From assembly GCA_016795505.1 (NCBI GenBank), contig JAEUHH010000113.1:1-42191 (forward strand): a stretch of DNA of 42,191 nt. Direction: 5' to 3'. This stretch comes from Verrucomicrobiales bacterium (GTDB taxonomy: Bacteria > Verrucomicrobiota > Verrucomicrobiia > Verrucomicrobiales > DEV007). The notes beneath the pieces were generated by a model. That model made no database searches. It saw only the letters and a list, made by a program, of their open reading frames with translations, and had not been told where the DNA came from. Shown here one piece after another: positions 24,285 to 35,000 of this stretch. Each line of letters starts with the position of its first letter. Position 1 is the stretch's first letter. The translations under genes were made by a program, and so were the position numbers.

Positions 24285-26663
24285 TCACTGGCGGCTGGTC
24301 AGCACCACACCCTCCGGTCGGCGGGAGGCGACAGCCGCGAGACGGGCGATCAGGTCGCGCAGGTGAAAGCCGGATTTTTCGAACTGCTCGCGCGCGGCGT
24401 CGAGTTCGCCGGGACCGTAGGCCTCGATCGGCTGCTTGGCGAGGTGCTGGAACAGTTGGCGGATGAAGGTGCGGTGCGCCGACGGGCTGTTGGCGGCGTA
24501 TTCGGCCACGTCGCGGGCGCCTTTCAGATCGATGGTCTCTCCCTCGCCGGTTGTGAACGGGCTGGCGGGATCGATCGGCTTTTTCTTCTCCTCCGTGCGC
24601 CAGCGGCCCACGCCGTCGAAGTGCTCCAGGCTGAAGCCGAGCGGATTGATGGTCTGGTGGCAGCCCATGCAGGCGCGGGAACGCGTCATCTCGGTGACCT
24701 TTTCCCGCATCGTCAGGTTCGGGTCGAATTTGCTGTCGTCGAACTGGTTCGCCTCCACCGGCGACTTCAGCGTCATACCCACGATGTTGCGCGTCAGGAA
24801 AACGCCGCGGTGAATGGGCGAGGTATTGTTGTGGTAGGCGTGCGTCGCCAGCAGGAAGGGGTGGGTGATGATGCCGGTGCGCTGCTTCGCATCCATCGCC
24901 ACCCGTTGGAAGTCCGCGCCGGGCGTCGGACGGCCATAGAAGGCGCCGAGCCGATCATTGAGAAACAGCGAGTCGGACAGAAGCAACTGCCGGTAGTCCG
25001 GCTTTTCGCCCCAGGTCACCTCATCGAGGAAGAGCCACAGCGAGGTGCGCAGGTCGGCCAGCATCGCGGCATCAAATCCCGGATAGGTCTTCGCATCCTT
25101 GGCCAGATCCTCGCCGCGCTCCATCTCCAGCCACTCGTGGTAAAAGCCGCGCATCTTGGCGCGGGCGCGGGGGCTTTCCAGAGCCTTGCGGGTGTGGTAA
25201 TCGACCTTCTTCGGGTCCTTGAGTTCGCCTTTATTCGCGGATTCCAGCATGGCCTTGTCCGGCAGGGAATCCCACAGCGCCAGAGCCATCCGGGTGGCGA
25301 TGCCGTAGTCTGGGGAGGGGGCACCGTCGTCCACCAGATCCGGGTAGAGGAAGCGCGGCGACGCCACAGCCAGCAGCACCAGCCGCTTCACCGCCAGTTC
25401 CGGAGTGCGGGCCTGCTGAAAGACCGTCTCGACGTGCTGACGGCGCTCGGCATCAGTCAACGGACGCCGGTAAGCCAGTTCGAGGAAGCGCCGGGCGAAA
25501 TCCTCCACCTTTTTCCGCCGCTCGGGATCGTCCTTTTTTGTTCCCGCCAATTCATCCAGCCGGTCCACCACATAGTCGGCCGTCTGGAGCGCGGACGAGG
25601 TCACCGCCTCCTGCCAGGCTTTCGAAACCAGAATGCCCCGTTCGTAGCCCGTGCTGCGGTCGTCAGGAGGGAAGGGGGCCGAGACCACCAGCGACTCCGG
25701 CAGCTTCTCCGGGGACAGACAGCGCGCCGGGATGGGCTCCAGCACGCCGTGCGGCGGCTTCCACCAGAGCTCGATGCCGCCGGCTTTTTCCTTGTACTTG
25801 AAATAGTCCAGCTTCACCGGATAGGCCCGGCCCGCCAGCAGGTGGATGCTGGCCTTCTCCTCGCGCCAGTCATTGTGCGGCGCCACGTAGGCATCGATCA
25901 GGTGCCGGCCTTCGTCGCCGCGGTTGTTCACCCAGAGCATGGCCCCGTTGCGGGTGCGCAACACGATCTCATACACGCCCGACTCCTCGGCAATCAGCGA
26001 GCCTTCCCAACGAATCGTGAACTGAGACGGGTCGAAGGTTTTCCCCTCCGGCATCGTCGGGATGCCCTCGCCGAAGTCATAGCGCACCGGTCCCTCGACG
26101 CGGTCGAATTTCGCCCCTTCGGCCGGCTTGTCGTTGTCGTTCTCGCGTTTGAAAGTCCCGTCGTAAAAGCCCTTCAGCCCGCGCTCCGGCTTCAGCGCCC
26201 GGGCATGACCGCCGCGAAAGGCGCCCACCAGATCAGTGACCGAGTGACGGAACTGCGACTCCGTGAGCCGCGAAAAAATCGCCCGCGGCGGATGCAGCCG
26301 GGCCTGGGCTTCGGCCGAGTAAAACGCGTGATACATGTATTCCGACACCGCCCGCGCGTCCTCGCCCACGCAGAGATCCGGGTCCTCCTCCGGCATGGTG
26401 CGGTGGACGCGATCCGTCAGCCACGCGATGTCGCGGTCTCCGTGCAGCGCCTCGTCGGCTTTGTCTTTCACGCCCTCACCCTGCGGACCGTGGCAGTCCA
26501 GACAGAGCTTCTCGTAGATGGCCTTGCCTGGATGATTCGGGGGCAGCGGGCTCGCGATGGCCGATTTTGGTGCATCGGCCGCGGCCACCGGGCCGGCGAT
26601 CAGGCAGCACCAAGCCGGCGCCAGCAGCGCCCCGGTGACGAGAGGGAGGAACGATCGATTCAT
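24285..26663 (-). CDS. DUF1592/DUF1588/DUF1585 protein with cytochrome c and PA14 domains
   Basis: The 792-residue secreted protein has a signal peptide (about 1-29), a cytochrome c segment with heme motif CLDCH (54-58), a PA14-like carbohydrate-binding domain (about 190-325), and the planctomycete-type DUF1592-1588-1585 modules. Signatures are FARRFLELAYRRPLTDAERR, HRGVFLTRNIVG, a second CMGCH motif and INPLGFSLEHFDGVGRWR. Its partner DUF1552 follows 79 bp downstream. Such pairs are thought to act in periplasmic polysaccharide or electron-transfer processes, but the reaction is unknown. ATG 26663 is used; the frame extends to a GTG at 26717. Confidence 0.93.
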   Translation of the reverse strand: MNRSFLPLVTGALLAPAWCCLIAGPVAAADAPKSAIASPLPPNHPGKAIYEKLCLDCHGPQGEGVKDKADEALHGDRDIAWLTDRVHRTMPEEDPDLCVGEDARAVSEYMYHAFYSAEAQARLHPPRAIFSRLTESQFRHSVTDLVGAFRGGHARALKPERGLKGFYDGTFKRENDNDKPAEGAKFDRVEGPVRYDFGEGIPTMPEGKTFDPSQFTIRWEGSLIAEESGVYEIVLRTRNGAMLWVNNRGDEGRHLIDAYVAPHNDWREEKASIHLLAGRAYPVKLDYFKYKEKAGGIELWWKPPHGVLEPIPARCLSPEKLPESLVVSAPFPPDDRSTGYERGILVSKAWQEAVTSSALQTADYVVDRLDELAGTKKDDPERRKKVEDFARRFLELAYRRPLTDAERRQHVETVFQQARTPELAVKRLVLLAVASPRFLYPDLVDDGAPSPDYGIATRMALALWDSLPDKAMLESANKGELKDPKKVDYHTRKALESPRARAKMRGFYHEWLEMERGEDLAKDAKTYPGFDAAMLADLRTSLWLFLDEVTWGEKPDYRQLLLSDSLFLNDRLGAFYGRPTPGADFQRVAMDAKQRTGIITHPFLLATHAYHNNTSPIHRGVFLTRNIVGMTLKSPVEANQFDDSKFDPNLTMREKVTEMTRSRACMGCHQTINPLGFSLEHFDGVGRWRTEEKKKPIDPASPFTTGEGETIDLKGARDVAEYAANSPSAHRTFIRQLFQHLAKQPIEAYGPGELDAAREQFEKSGFHLRDLIARLAAVASRRPEGVVLTSRQ

Positions 26664-26846
26664 GCAGGTCAGGACAAACAGCACCGGGCCGCAGCCCGGA
26701 CTCTCCACAGATTCCACCGAAAAGACCGGAGTTCAAAGTCCATCCCGGCCCGTTTTGCCTCGCGCAAACGCGTGGTCAACCGATGCGGAGCGCGGCGCAA
26801 TCTTTCCGCCAACAGAGCAAGCCCCGTGCCGACCCGGCGGGCGGGA

Positions 26847-27599
26847 TCACAGCTCGATGCCCCGCTTTTTGAGCCGCATCTGGATGTCCAGGTGCATCCA
26901 GATCGCCAGCGCCTCCGCCAGCAACACGATGCCCCACACCACCCAGACCACGGGAAAGGTCGATTCGGCTTTGGCTGCGAAAAGCCACGGGATCGCAAAC
27001 GCCGCCAGCACCATCAGCCCCAGCCGCATGGCACAACCCAGGCCGACCGGCACAAACGGCGGTCCGTAGCGGTGAAACGCCGCGATCCGGCCCGGGAGAT
27101 TCGCTGCCCGCCCCGCCACCGCCGCCAGGATGGGCCAGTGCATCTGGTGATCCACGATCCACCCCAGAAAGCGGCCGATCTCCGCTCGTCCCTGATCCAT
27201 CCAGGGCTGCTCCAGCTTCGACGCCTGCATCGTGATCCAGACCGCCACCCCGATCGCCAGCGACAGCAGCCAGTAGGCTCCCCGCCGCGAGTCGCGCCGC
27301 AGTTCCGGGTCGGGCAGGAAGATCGCCAGCACCGGCATCGTCATCAGCAGGAACAGATACTCCGCCAGCATCGGCAAAAAGAGGTGCCACACCGTCGCCA
27401 GGCCTTTCTGGATCGCCCGCGCTGTGAAGGCCGACACCGCCAGGACCGTGATGATCTGGATCGCCGCGCCCATCGGCGTCATCGGACCGCCCTCGTTTCG
27501 CAGCATGTGTTTCGCGTCACCCACCGTCAGCTTGTTGTGGAGGATGGCGCGGTTGTCGTTCTTATCGACGGGCGGAGAATATTTCGACATGCCGGCCAT
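26847..27599 (-). CDS. Polytopic membrane protein of unknown function
   Basis: The 250-residue product has a polar N-terminus (about 38 residues) followed by about five or six hydrophobic segments (around 44-62, 70-95, 108-124, 155-172, 183-210 and 216-238). No family is recognised. It is upstream of the DUF1592 gene on the same strand with a 183-bp gap, so co-transcription is possible but not shown. Two ATGs, 27599 and 27590, are both plausible; an agga lies just before the second. Confidence 0.75.
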   Translation of the reverse strand: MAGMSKYSPPVDKNDNRAILHNKLTVGDAKHMLRNEGGPMTPMGAAIQIITVLAVSAFTARAIQKGLATVWHLFLPMLAEYLFLLMTMPVLAIFLPDPELRRDSRRGAYWLLSLAIGVAVWITMQASKLEQPWMDQGRAEIGRFLGWIVDHQMHWPILAAVAGRAANLPGRIAAFHRYGPPFVPVGLGCAMRLGLMVLAAFAIPWLFAAKAESTFPVVWVVWGIVLLAEALAIWMHLDIQMRLKKRGIEL

Positions 27600-27648
27600 C
27601 CTAGCGAAAAAGACTGACGAACGCCAGTCGTTTGGAGAGGCCAGCTTT

Positions 27649-27693
27649 TCGATCAGACAGGGTTGGATCGGAGAGCAGACAGGGTCTGATCGG
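27649..27693 (-). repeat. Dispersed 22-bp-module repeat, copy 4
   Basis: Read on the minus strand this is two modules of the CCGATCAGACCCTGT family; the cagac cores lie at 27654 and 27676, 22 bp apart. It sits in the gap between the divergent membrane protein and the first kinase gene. The rest of 27600-27872 holds no gene that I can support. Confidence 0.85.
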
Positions 27694-27872
27694 AATCCTC
27701 ACCACGGAGCGGCTGGGAGATATCAGAGATTTCGCTGCCAAAAGAGTAGAATGCCTTTTGATCCTCCACGGTCGTCTGCCTCGCGGCTCGCTGGTGTGGA
27801 AGGCGGTTTCCCGACGGGGAGGTGGCGGGGGAAGCGCTTCCCGACAAAGACGAACCCAGTCGTCATTTCCCA

Positions 27873-27901
27873 TTGTGTCGAGTAGGAAGAGCGTGTTAGC
27901 C
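27873..27901 (+). promoter_or_regulatory. Probable promoter of kinase gene 1
   Basis: TTGTGT (27873-27878) and TTAGCC (27896-27901) are separated by 17 bases, the standard sigma-70-like spacing. The second kinase gene has TTGTGC and TTAGCC with the same 17-base spacing and the same 13 bases to the ATG, while the spacer sequences differ. That conservation pattern supports a true promoter. Transcription would start only a few bases before the ATG, implying a leaderless or nearly leaderless mRNA. Confidence 0.6.
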
Positions 27902-27914
27902 TGTCCGGCGTCTT

Positions 27915-30900
27915 ATGGATACCAATGGAACCGAATCCAGCAGGCCGGGCAGTGGGGGATTTCAGCCGCCAACGCCGGGGGAGCTTGATGCTGTGCTCGA
28001 TGCCTACGAGTTCATCCGGCTGTTGGGCCGCGGCGGGATGGGGGCGGTCTATCAGGCCCGGCAAAAAAGCCTCGACCGGCTGGTAGCCATCAAGATCCTG
28101 CCGGCTCAACTGGAGGCGGAGTCGGAGTCGGGGGACTTCCATTTCGCAGAGCGCTTCCAGCGGGAAGCGCGGGCGATGGCGAAGCTGAGCCATCCGAATA
28201 TCGTCGCGGTCTATGATTTCGGACAGTCGCGGGACGGGCAGTTCTATTTCGTGATGGAATACGTGGAGGGTACGGATTTGCACGCCCTCATCAGAGGCGG
28301 CCAGATGACCACGGCCCATGTGGCCGGCTGGATGAGCCAGATTTGCGAGGCGCTGCAATACGCTCACGACAAGGGCATCGTTCACCGCGACATCAAGCCG
28401 GCCAATATCATGATCACTCGCGAAGGGCAGGTGAAGGTGGCGGACTTCGGCTTGGCCAAGCTCGCGGGGGGAGACATGGCGGAGCAGACCAAGCTGACGA
28501 TGACGAACATGGCGATGGGTACGCCGGATTATGTGGCTCCCGAAGCGCTGGAGATCGGAGTGGAGATCGATCATCGGGCGGATTTGTATGCGCTTGGCGT
28601 GATGCTCTACGAGATGCTCACCGGCAAGGTGCCGCGCGGAGTGTGGAAAATGCCATCTGTGCAGGTGGAGGGGCTGGATTCACGCTACGACGCGCTGATC
28701 GAGCGGGCTATGGATGCGGATCGTGAGAACCGTTTCCAAAAAGCCTCGGAAATCAGCGCGACGATTTATGAGATCTCGACCACCCAACCACTCTGCACTT
28801 CGCGGCCCAAACTCGCCATGGGGTCGGCCCCGGGCCCGAATGCCGCCTCAGTGGGGGAGCGCACCCGGCAGCAATCACCGGCACCGACCAAAGGGAAAGC
28901 ACCCGCGCCACCCGCCGCCTCGAAAAGTCCCGTCGGTCTCATCGTCGGTCTCGCCGGGGGCGCGGTGGCTTTGGGACTGACGACGTTCCTCATTTTCAAG
29001 TCGAGAGACCCGGAACCTGCGGTGGCTCCATCACCGTCGGCTTCGCAATCGGTAGGGCAGCGGATCGTCGCGCCGACGCCGACGCCACCGCCGGCTCCGG
29101 TCGCGACACCCGATCCGGTGCCCGCGGCGCCCGCACCCAAGCCCACGACGCCTTCGCCTTCGCCCGTCGTGGCGGCTCCCAACACCCCGCCAGCCGCCCC
29201 GATCCCCTTCGACGCCGCCGGCTGGACCGATCTCCTCGCCACTGCCGACGTGGCGCGCGACACTGTCACGGGCAAGTGGGAAAGGACGTCCGGGGGGCTG
29301 CGACCCCAGCGTGAAGGCAGTCATGTCTTCTTGGAGTTCCAGCCGCAGCCTTCGGAAGAATACGACTACCTGATCGAATTCACGGTCTCGAATAAGGTTG
29401 TAACAGACGTCAGCGTGTCGCAGGTGTTCGTGGCGTCGGGGCAGCCGCTCGCGCTGATGATGCGGGGCGACCGTTGCTTCCTCGGTCCCCTTTTGGACGG
29501 GATGGACCAGAACAACCCCGATCGGCCGGCAGACGCCTCGTCCCCGGCGCTGGGCATCGAAGGCGGCCGCCCGGTGCGCGCTCTGCTCGAAGTGCGTCGG
29601 GGCGGCATCCGTGTCCTGTTGGATGACCAGGAAATCATCCAGTGGTCCGGAGACTCCAGCCGCTTGAAACTGCACAGTTCCTACCGGCTCCGGGACCGGA
29701 CCCGACTCGCCATTGGCGGTCAACATGCTGATGTCGTCTTCCACCGGGCCCTGGTCCGTGCCGCTCCCGGCGCTCAGTCAGCCAGTAAGTCCGGACCGAC
29801 ACCGGCCCCCACTGCCTCACCCACTCCGGCGTCGCCACCAACTCCGACGCCCATGTCGAATCCCGTTCCGGCGGTGCCACCCGCGCCCACCGATCCCGTA
29901 TCGATCCGGTTGCTGGAGCTGGAAAAAGCCTACCAAGCTGCCTATGCCACCCAGGTCGCGGCGGTGCATGACCAGGCGGTCGCCGATCTGAACGCCAAAT
30001 ACGGCGCCGCTCTCGACCGGGGCATCGCGACCGCCTCGCAGGCCGGCAAATTGGACGAAGCCCTCGCTCTGCGCGATGAAAAAACGCTCGTCCAATCTCA
30101 GGGCCATGTCCCCGAGGAGGATGCCGCCGACCTGCCCGCCGCCATCGCCGCTCTGCGCAAGACCTGGCGCGAGGCCCACGCCCCGATCCTCGCCACCCGC
30201 GATAGAAACGCCGCGCCGCTTTTGGCCACCTACGACCGCGCCCTTGCCGCCTATCAGGATGAATTGACGAGAGCGCAGAATCTCGATGGCGCATCACGCG
30301 TGAAGGCGGTGCGCGATCGGATTGCCAGCGGAGAAGCTCCGGCGACCGCCGCGCCCGCCACGAAGGCAGCAGCCCCGTCCGCCGCGGTCGGATCGCGCCC
30401 CGGCGAGATTCCGACGGCGCCCGTCGCCCCGTCGCTGCGGGCCGATCAAGTCCTGCCACCGCTGCCCAAGGCCAGCGCCGAAGAGATCCGTGCCCTCTGC
30501 GAGTGGGCCCTCACTCTCGACACCATCCGGCTCGATCTCCTCGATTCGAGCCGCCCCGTCACCGTCGCCAAAGGCCAGGCCCTGCCCAAGGGCGCCTTCA
30601 AGCTCATCGGCTTCCGCGTCGATCGCTACCCCATGGACGACACCGGACTGAAACACTTCGCCGTCCTCGGCCGCGCCCCCGATCTCGAGACCCTCGAGTT
30701 CCTTTCCTCGACCGGCCCTTTTCCCATCGAGGCCCTACGCGGCGCGACGAAGCTGAAATCCCTCACCCCCGGCGCCACCAGCTACGACGAGACCGCCTTT
30801 GCCCACCTCGCCGGACTCAAGGACCTCCAGCGCCTCGTCATCATGACCCAGGTCGAGCAATTCACCGGTCTCGGTCTCGGCTACATGCCCGAGTCCCTGC

Positions 30901-31811
30901 AAGAGCTCCATCTCGACAGCCCCACCCTTACGGGCGAGGGCATGGCTTACCTCGCCCGCTTCAAATCGCTCCGCGTCCTCAGCTTCGATCACTACAATGT
31001 CTTTTCGCGCTGCAATGTCACCGACGCCATGCTCGGCGGACTGGCCGCCCTGCGCGATCTGGAGGATCTCAATCTCTCCGGCTGCCCCGTCAATGGCACC
31101 TTACTCGCCGCCATCCCCCCGAACTCGAAGCTGAAACGGCTGAATCTCCGCGCTACTAGCACCTTCGACCCCGCCCATTTCGTCCACCTCGCCAAGCTGG
31201 GCTCCCTCGAGAATCTCATCCTCCCTCCCGTCGAGATTACGCCTGGGACCCTCGCTCTTCTTGGCAAACTCGAATCCCTCAGCGAGCTCATCATCACCGA
31301 GAATCGCACCTTCTCCGGCGAGACCTTCCGCGGCGTCAAAGGCTTCCGCAACCTGGTCAACATTGATCTCGAACTTTGCCCCATCACCGATGCCGGGCTC
31401 GATGCCATCGGCGAAGCCCTCCCCGGCCTGAAGCGCATCCACCTGGCCGGTCGCGACAACGCGCCCCTGCCCGCCACCGCCGCCGGCTTTGCCGCCTTCG
31501 TCGCCCGCGTTTCCGGGTTGGAGAGCCTCAGCCTTTCCGGCCCCACCATCAGCAACGAATGGACCACCTCCATCGGCAAACTGCCCCAAATGGGCTACCT
31601 CGTCCTCACCGCCACCGCCATTGACGACGACGGACTTCGTCACTTGCAGCCCCTGCCCCTCACCTACCTCCGCCTCTCCGGCTCCAAGATCACCGACGCC
31701 TCCATCCCTCTCCTCAAAACTTTCGCCAAACTCAACAACGTCGTCACCGACGGCACTGGCATCACCCCCGCCGGCCGCGCCGAGCTCGATGCGTTTTATC
31801 GGACGCGTTAG
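27915..31811 (+). CDS. Receptor-like Ser/Thr protein kinase with TM, LamG/DUF1080-like, coiled-coil and LRR domains (paralog 1)
   Basis: The 1298-residue protein starts with a complete Hanks-type kinase (about 31-290): GRGGMGAVYQA loop, Lys60 in VAIKIL, VHRDIKPANIM (catalytic Asp159), DFG 177-179 and APE 208-210. One membrane helix follows (about 338-361), then a proline-rich linker, a beta-rich LamG/DUF1080-like domain (about 434-618), a helical coiled-coil segment (about 660-800), and a leucine-rich repeat array from about 915 to the end (ITDAGLDAIGEALPGLKRIH-type units). The kinase should be cytoplasmic and the rest periplasmic, as in a sensor. The neighbouring paralog shares the first 19 residues and most of the kinase domain. 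No Shine-Dalgarno sequence precedes ATG 27915. The ligand and targets are unknown. Confidence 0.92.
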   Translation: MDTNGTESSRPGSGGFQPPTPGELDAVLDAYEFIRLLGRGGMGAVYQARQKSLDRLVAIKILPAQLEAESESGDFHFAERFQREARAMAKLSHPNIVAVYDFGQSRDGQFYFVMEYVEGTDLHALIRGGQMTTAHVAGWMSQICEALQYAHDKGIVHRDIKPANIMITREGQVKVADFGLAKLAGGDMAEQTKLTMTNMAMGTPDYVAPEALEIGVEIDHRADLYALGVMLYEMLTGKVPRGVWKMPSVQVEGLDSRYDALIERAMDADRENRFQKASEISATIYEISTTQPLCTSRPKLAMGSAPGPNAASVGERTRQQSPAPTKGKAPAPPAASKSPVGLIVGLAGGAVALGLTTFLIFKSRDPEPAVAPSPSASQSVGQRIVAPTPTPPPAPVATPDPVPAAPAPKPTTPSPSPVVAAPNTPPAAPIPFDAAGWTDLLATADVARDTVTGKWERTSGGLRPQREGSHVFLEFQPQPSEEYDYLIEFTVSNKVVTDVSVSQVFVASGQPLALMMRGDRCFLGPLLDGMDQNNPDRPADASSPALGIEGGRPVRALLEVRRGGIRVLLDDQEIIQWSGDSSRLKLHSSYRLRDRTRLAIGGQHADVVFHRALVRAAPGAQSASKSGPTPAPTASPTPASPPTPTPMSNPVPAVPPAPTDPVSIRLLELEKAYQAAYATQVAAVHDQAVADLNAKYGAALDRGIATASQAGKLDEALALRDEKTLVQSQGHVPEEDAADLPAAIAALRKTWREAHAPILATRDRNAAPLLATYDRALAAYQDELTRAQNLDGASRVKAVRDRIASGEAPATAAPATKAAAPSAAVGSRPGEIPTAPVAPSLRADQVLPPLPKASAEEIRALCEWALTLDTIRLDLLDSSRPVTVAKGQALPKGAFKLIGFRVDRYPMDDTGLKHFAVLGRAPDLETLEFLSSTGPFPIEALRGATKLKSLTPGATSYDETAFAHLAGLKDLQRLVIMTQVEQFTGLGLGYMPESLQELHLDSPTLTGEGMAYLARFKSLRVLSFDHYNVFSRCNVTDAMLGGLAALRDLEDLNLSGCPVNGTLLAAIPPNSKLKRLNLRATSTFDPAHFVHLAKLGSLENLILPPVEITPGTLALLGKLESLSELIITENRTFSGETFRGVKGFRNLVNIDLELCPITDAGLDAIGEALPGLKRIHLAGRDNAPLPATAAGFAAFVARVSGLESLSLSGPTISNEWTTSIGKLPQMGYLVLTATAIDDDGLRHLQPLPLTYLRLSGSKITDASIPLLKTFAKLNNVVTDGTGITPAGRAELDAFYRTR

Positions 31812-32033
31812 GTTCGGATGGTTGAAGTGATCCAAACCTTGGGGACTTGGTCTCTTCTGGTGGACAAGGCAGGAAAGGGGAGCGGGAAACCGATTGTTGG
31901 CGCTCCGGTGGCTGATTGTTTTCCCTCGCGGCTCGAAAAGGGGCGCTGCCAGTTTCGCTGGACCCACTCCGGCAGAGTGGACTGGGAGGAAATCTCGATT
32001 CCCAACCATGAAAAGCCCGGCCGTCATTTCCCA

Positions 32034-32062
32034 TTGTGCCGCGTCGGCGGTCTGTGTTAGCC
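32034..32062 (+). promoter_or_regulatory. Probable promoter of kinase gene 2
   Basis: TTGTGC (32034-32039), a 17-base spacer and TTAGCC (32057-32062), then 13 bases to ATG 32076, mirror the arrangement before kinase 1. The stretch cgtcatttcccattgtg just upstream is also shared. No Shine-Dalgarno sequence is visible. The second kinase therefore has its own promoter and need not depend on read-through from the first. Confidence 0.6.
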
Positions 32063-32075
32063 TGTCCGGCGTCTT

Positions 32076-35000
32076 ATGGATACCAATGGAACCGAATCCA
32101 GCAGGCCGGGCAGTGGGGGATTTCAGCCGCCGTCGCCGGGGGAGCTTGATGCCGTGCTCGATGCCTACGAGTTCATCCGGCTGTTGGGCCGCGGCGGGAT
32201 GGGTGCGGTCTATCAGGCCCGGCAGAAGAGCCTCGACCGGCTGGTGGCCATCAAGATCCTGCCACCGGACCTGACTGCGGGCGGGGAGGGACAGGGCTTT
32301 CATTTCGCGGAGCGCTTCCAGCGGGAAGCTCGGGCGATGGCGAAGCTGAGCCATCCGAATATCGTCGCAGTCTATGACTTCGGTCAGACGCGGGACGGGC
32401 AGTTTTACTTTGTGATGGAGTACGTGGAGGGCACCGACCTCCACTCGCTGATTCGCACGGGCAAACTGACGCCGGAGCACGTGTCTGGCTGGATGAGCCA
32501 GATCTGCGAAGCGCTGCAATACGCGCATGGGAAGGGGATCGTGCACCGGGACATCAAGCCGGCGAACATCATGATCACGCGGGACAGCCAGGTGAAGGTG
32601 GCGGACTTTGGGCTGGCGAAGCTGGGTGGGACGGAGGAGACGAAGCTGACGATGACGAACATGGCGATGGGCACGCCGGACTATGTGGCCCCCGAGGCCT
32701 TGGAGCAGGGGGTGGAGGTGGACCACCGGGCGGATCTTTACGCGCTGGGGGTGATGCTCTACGAAATGCTGACGGGAAAGGTGCCGCGCGGGAATTGGAA
32801 GCCGCCGTCGGCGCTGGTGCCGGGGCTGGACCCGCGGTTTGATGAATTGGTGGAGCGGGCGATCGAGATGGACCGCGAGGAGCGCATCCAGCAGGCCAGC
32901 GAGATCGGAGCGTCGCTGTATCGGATCGCGACGACGCCTCGGGCGGCGGAGGCCGCAACAGCCGCGGAACCTGCCGCGCCACCACAACCTCAGATGCGGG
33001 AGCGGAAAACGGCGCCTGCGTCACCACCGTCGCCTGCACCGTCTGTTCGGGCGAAGAGCCCGGCTGGGCTGATCGGGGGCCTCGTGACGGCTTGCGTGGC
33101 GCTGGGACTGGGAGGCTTTTTTTGGCTGAAGCCGAAGCTGTTTCCGCCGCCGGAATTGGCAAAGCCGGCACCCCAGCCGGAGATGGTGGCTCCGAAGCCG
33201 CCCCCGAGCGCCCCGGTGGCAGCCACGCCGACGCCGGAGAAGGCAGCCCCTGAGGTAAAGAAGGCAATGCCCGCGCCGCAGCCGGCGCCGTCCCCGCCCA
33301 CCGCTGCGGCCGTTGCGCCGACCTTACCCGAGGCCATCGACACCGCCCCGTGGGCCGATGCCATCGATCTGCTCCCTTACATCGATCTGGGACTGGATAC
33401 CCTAAAGCCCGGCTGGAAACGCGACGGGACCGCCCTGATCACCGAAAAAAATCCCACCGCCTTGGTCAAACTCCCCGTCGTCGCCCCGGAGGAATACGAC
33501 CTGCGCCTCCAAATCACCCGCACCACTCCGGGAGCTCAAATTGAGCTGTTTCTTATCCGCAAAGAGCGCGAATTCGTTTGGGCAGGCGGCGCCTATGGCA
33601 ACGGGATGTTCGCATTTGGCGGGGAGAACGGCAGCCACCTCTATGCGCACAGCCCCGGCGAGGCGAAAAAACAGGCCCAGCCCAGTTTCGAGGAAGGCCG
33701 GACCTATCAGGTGCAAGTGTCTGTCCGCAACAGCGGCGCGGCAGCCTATGTCGATGGGCAGTGGGTCACCCGCCTGCCCGCCGACTTGGGCGAAATGCGA
33801 CTGCCGGACGAATCGCCGATGGCGGGCCTAGGCCAACTGGGCCTTTCCACCTACCAAGCCAGCTTTCGGGTCGATGCCCTCCAGCTCCGCGAGATCACCG
33901 GCAAGGCCAAATTTCTTCGACCGCCCACCGCGCCCGCCCCGAAGCCGCCGGACCCGGCCATGACCCAGACTCCGGAACCCGCGATGCCTCCCGCGCCTGC
34001 GCTGGTGACGCCTCCGCCCGCGCCCACCGATCCGGTGTCGATCCGGCTGGCCGAACTGGAAAAAAACTACCTCGACGCCTATGCCGCCCAGATCTCCCCG
34101 AAGCACGATGCCGCCCTCGCCGCGCTGAACGCCAGCTACACCGGCCGGCTCGACCGCGACATCGTCGCCGCCTCGCAGGCGGGCAAACTCGACGAGGCAC
34201 TCGCCCTGCGCGACGAACTCGCCCGAATGAAGGCCCACGGCACCGTGCCGGAAGAGGATGCTCCTGAACTGAGAGAGGGGCTGAAACCCCTCCGCACGAC
34301 CTACCGCTCCGCATTGAAAACCCTGCTCACCCAGCGCGATCAGGCCGCCGCCCCGCTCCAGGCCGCCTACGACCGCGCCCTCGCCGCCTATCAGGACGAA
34401 CTGACCCGCGCGCAGAATCTCGATGGCGCCAGCCGCGTGAAGGCCGTGCGCGAGCTCGCCGCCAGCCAGCGCGAGTCGTCGCCCGGGACCGCCACCACCT
34501 CACCGCAGACCCCGCCCCAGCCCGCCCTCGGCCAGCCCGCCGGAGCCATCGTCCTGCCGCCTCTGCCTCCGGCACCGCCCCTGCGCGCCGACCAGGTGCT
34601 GCCCCCGCCGGCCAAGGCCACCAACGAGGCCATCCGCGCCATGGCCGACTGGATGTTCCGGGATTCGCGCTCAAGCCTCACCATCGCCGAGGGCCCTCTG
34701 ACGCGCGTGATCAAGAGTTCCGCGGAACTGCCGGCGGGTAATCTCAAGGTGGTGAAGTTCTACAAGTACAGTTTCGACAACGACGCCGAATCGAAATCCC
34801 ACCTCCCCACCATTGCCGGGCTCCTGGATTTGGAGGAGATTTCTTTCGCCAAGCACTTCAATCACTTTCCCATCGAGACCCTCAGTGGCCTGATCAAACT
34901 CAAAACACTCAACCTCACTCTTGGGACACTCAAGGACGCCGACTTTGCTCATCTCACCGGGCTGAAAAGCTTGAGCTCGCTCAGCTTCAATGGCAACAAA

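Noticed and set aside
24363-27617. Plus-strand open frame of over 1000 codons opposite the DUF1592 gene and the membrane protein
   Set aside because: It has no recognisable domain and a composition typical of antisense frames in GC-rich DNA. The minus-strand genes have heme, PA14 and DUF1592 motifs.
31101-32987. Minus-strand open frame across the end of kinase 1 and start of kinase 2
   Set aside because: It is antisense to two genes with full kinase and LRR signatures and crosses their promoter.
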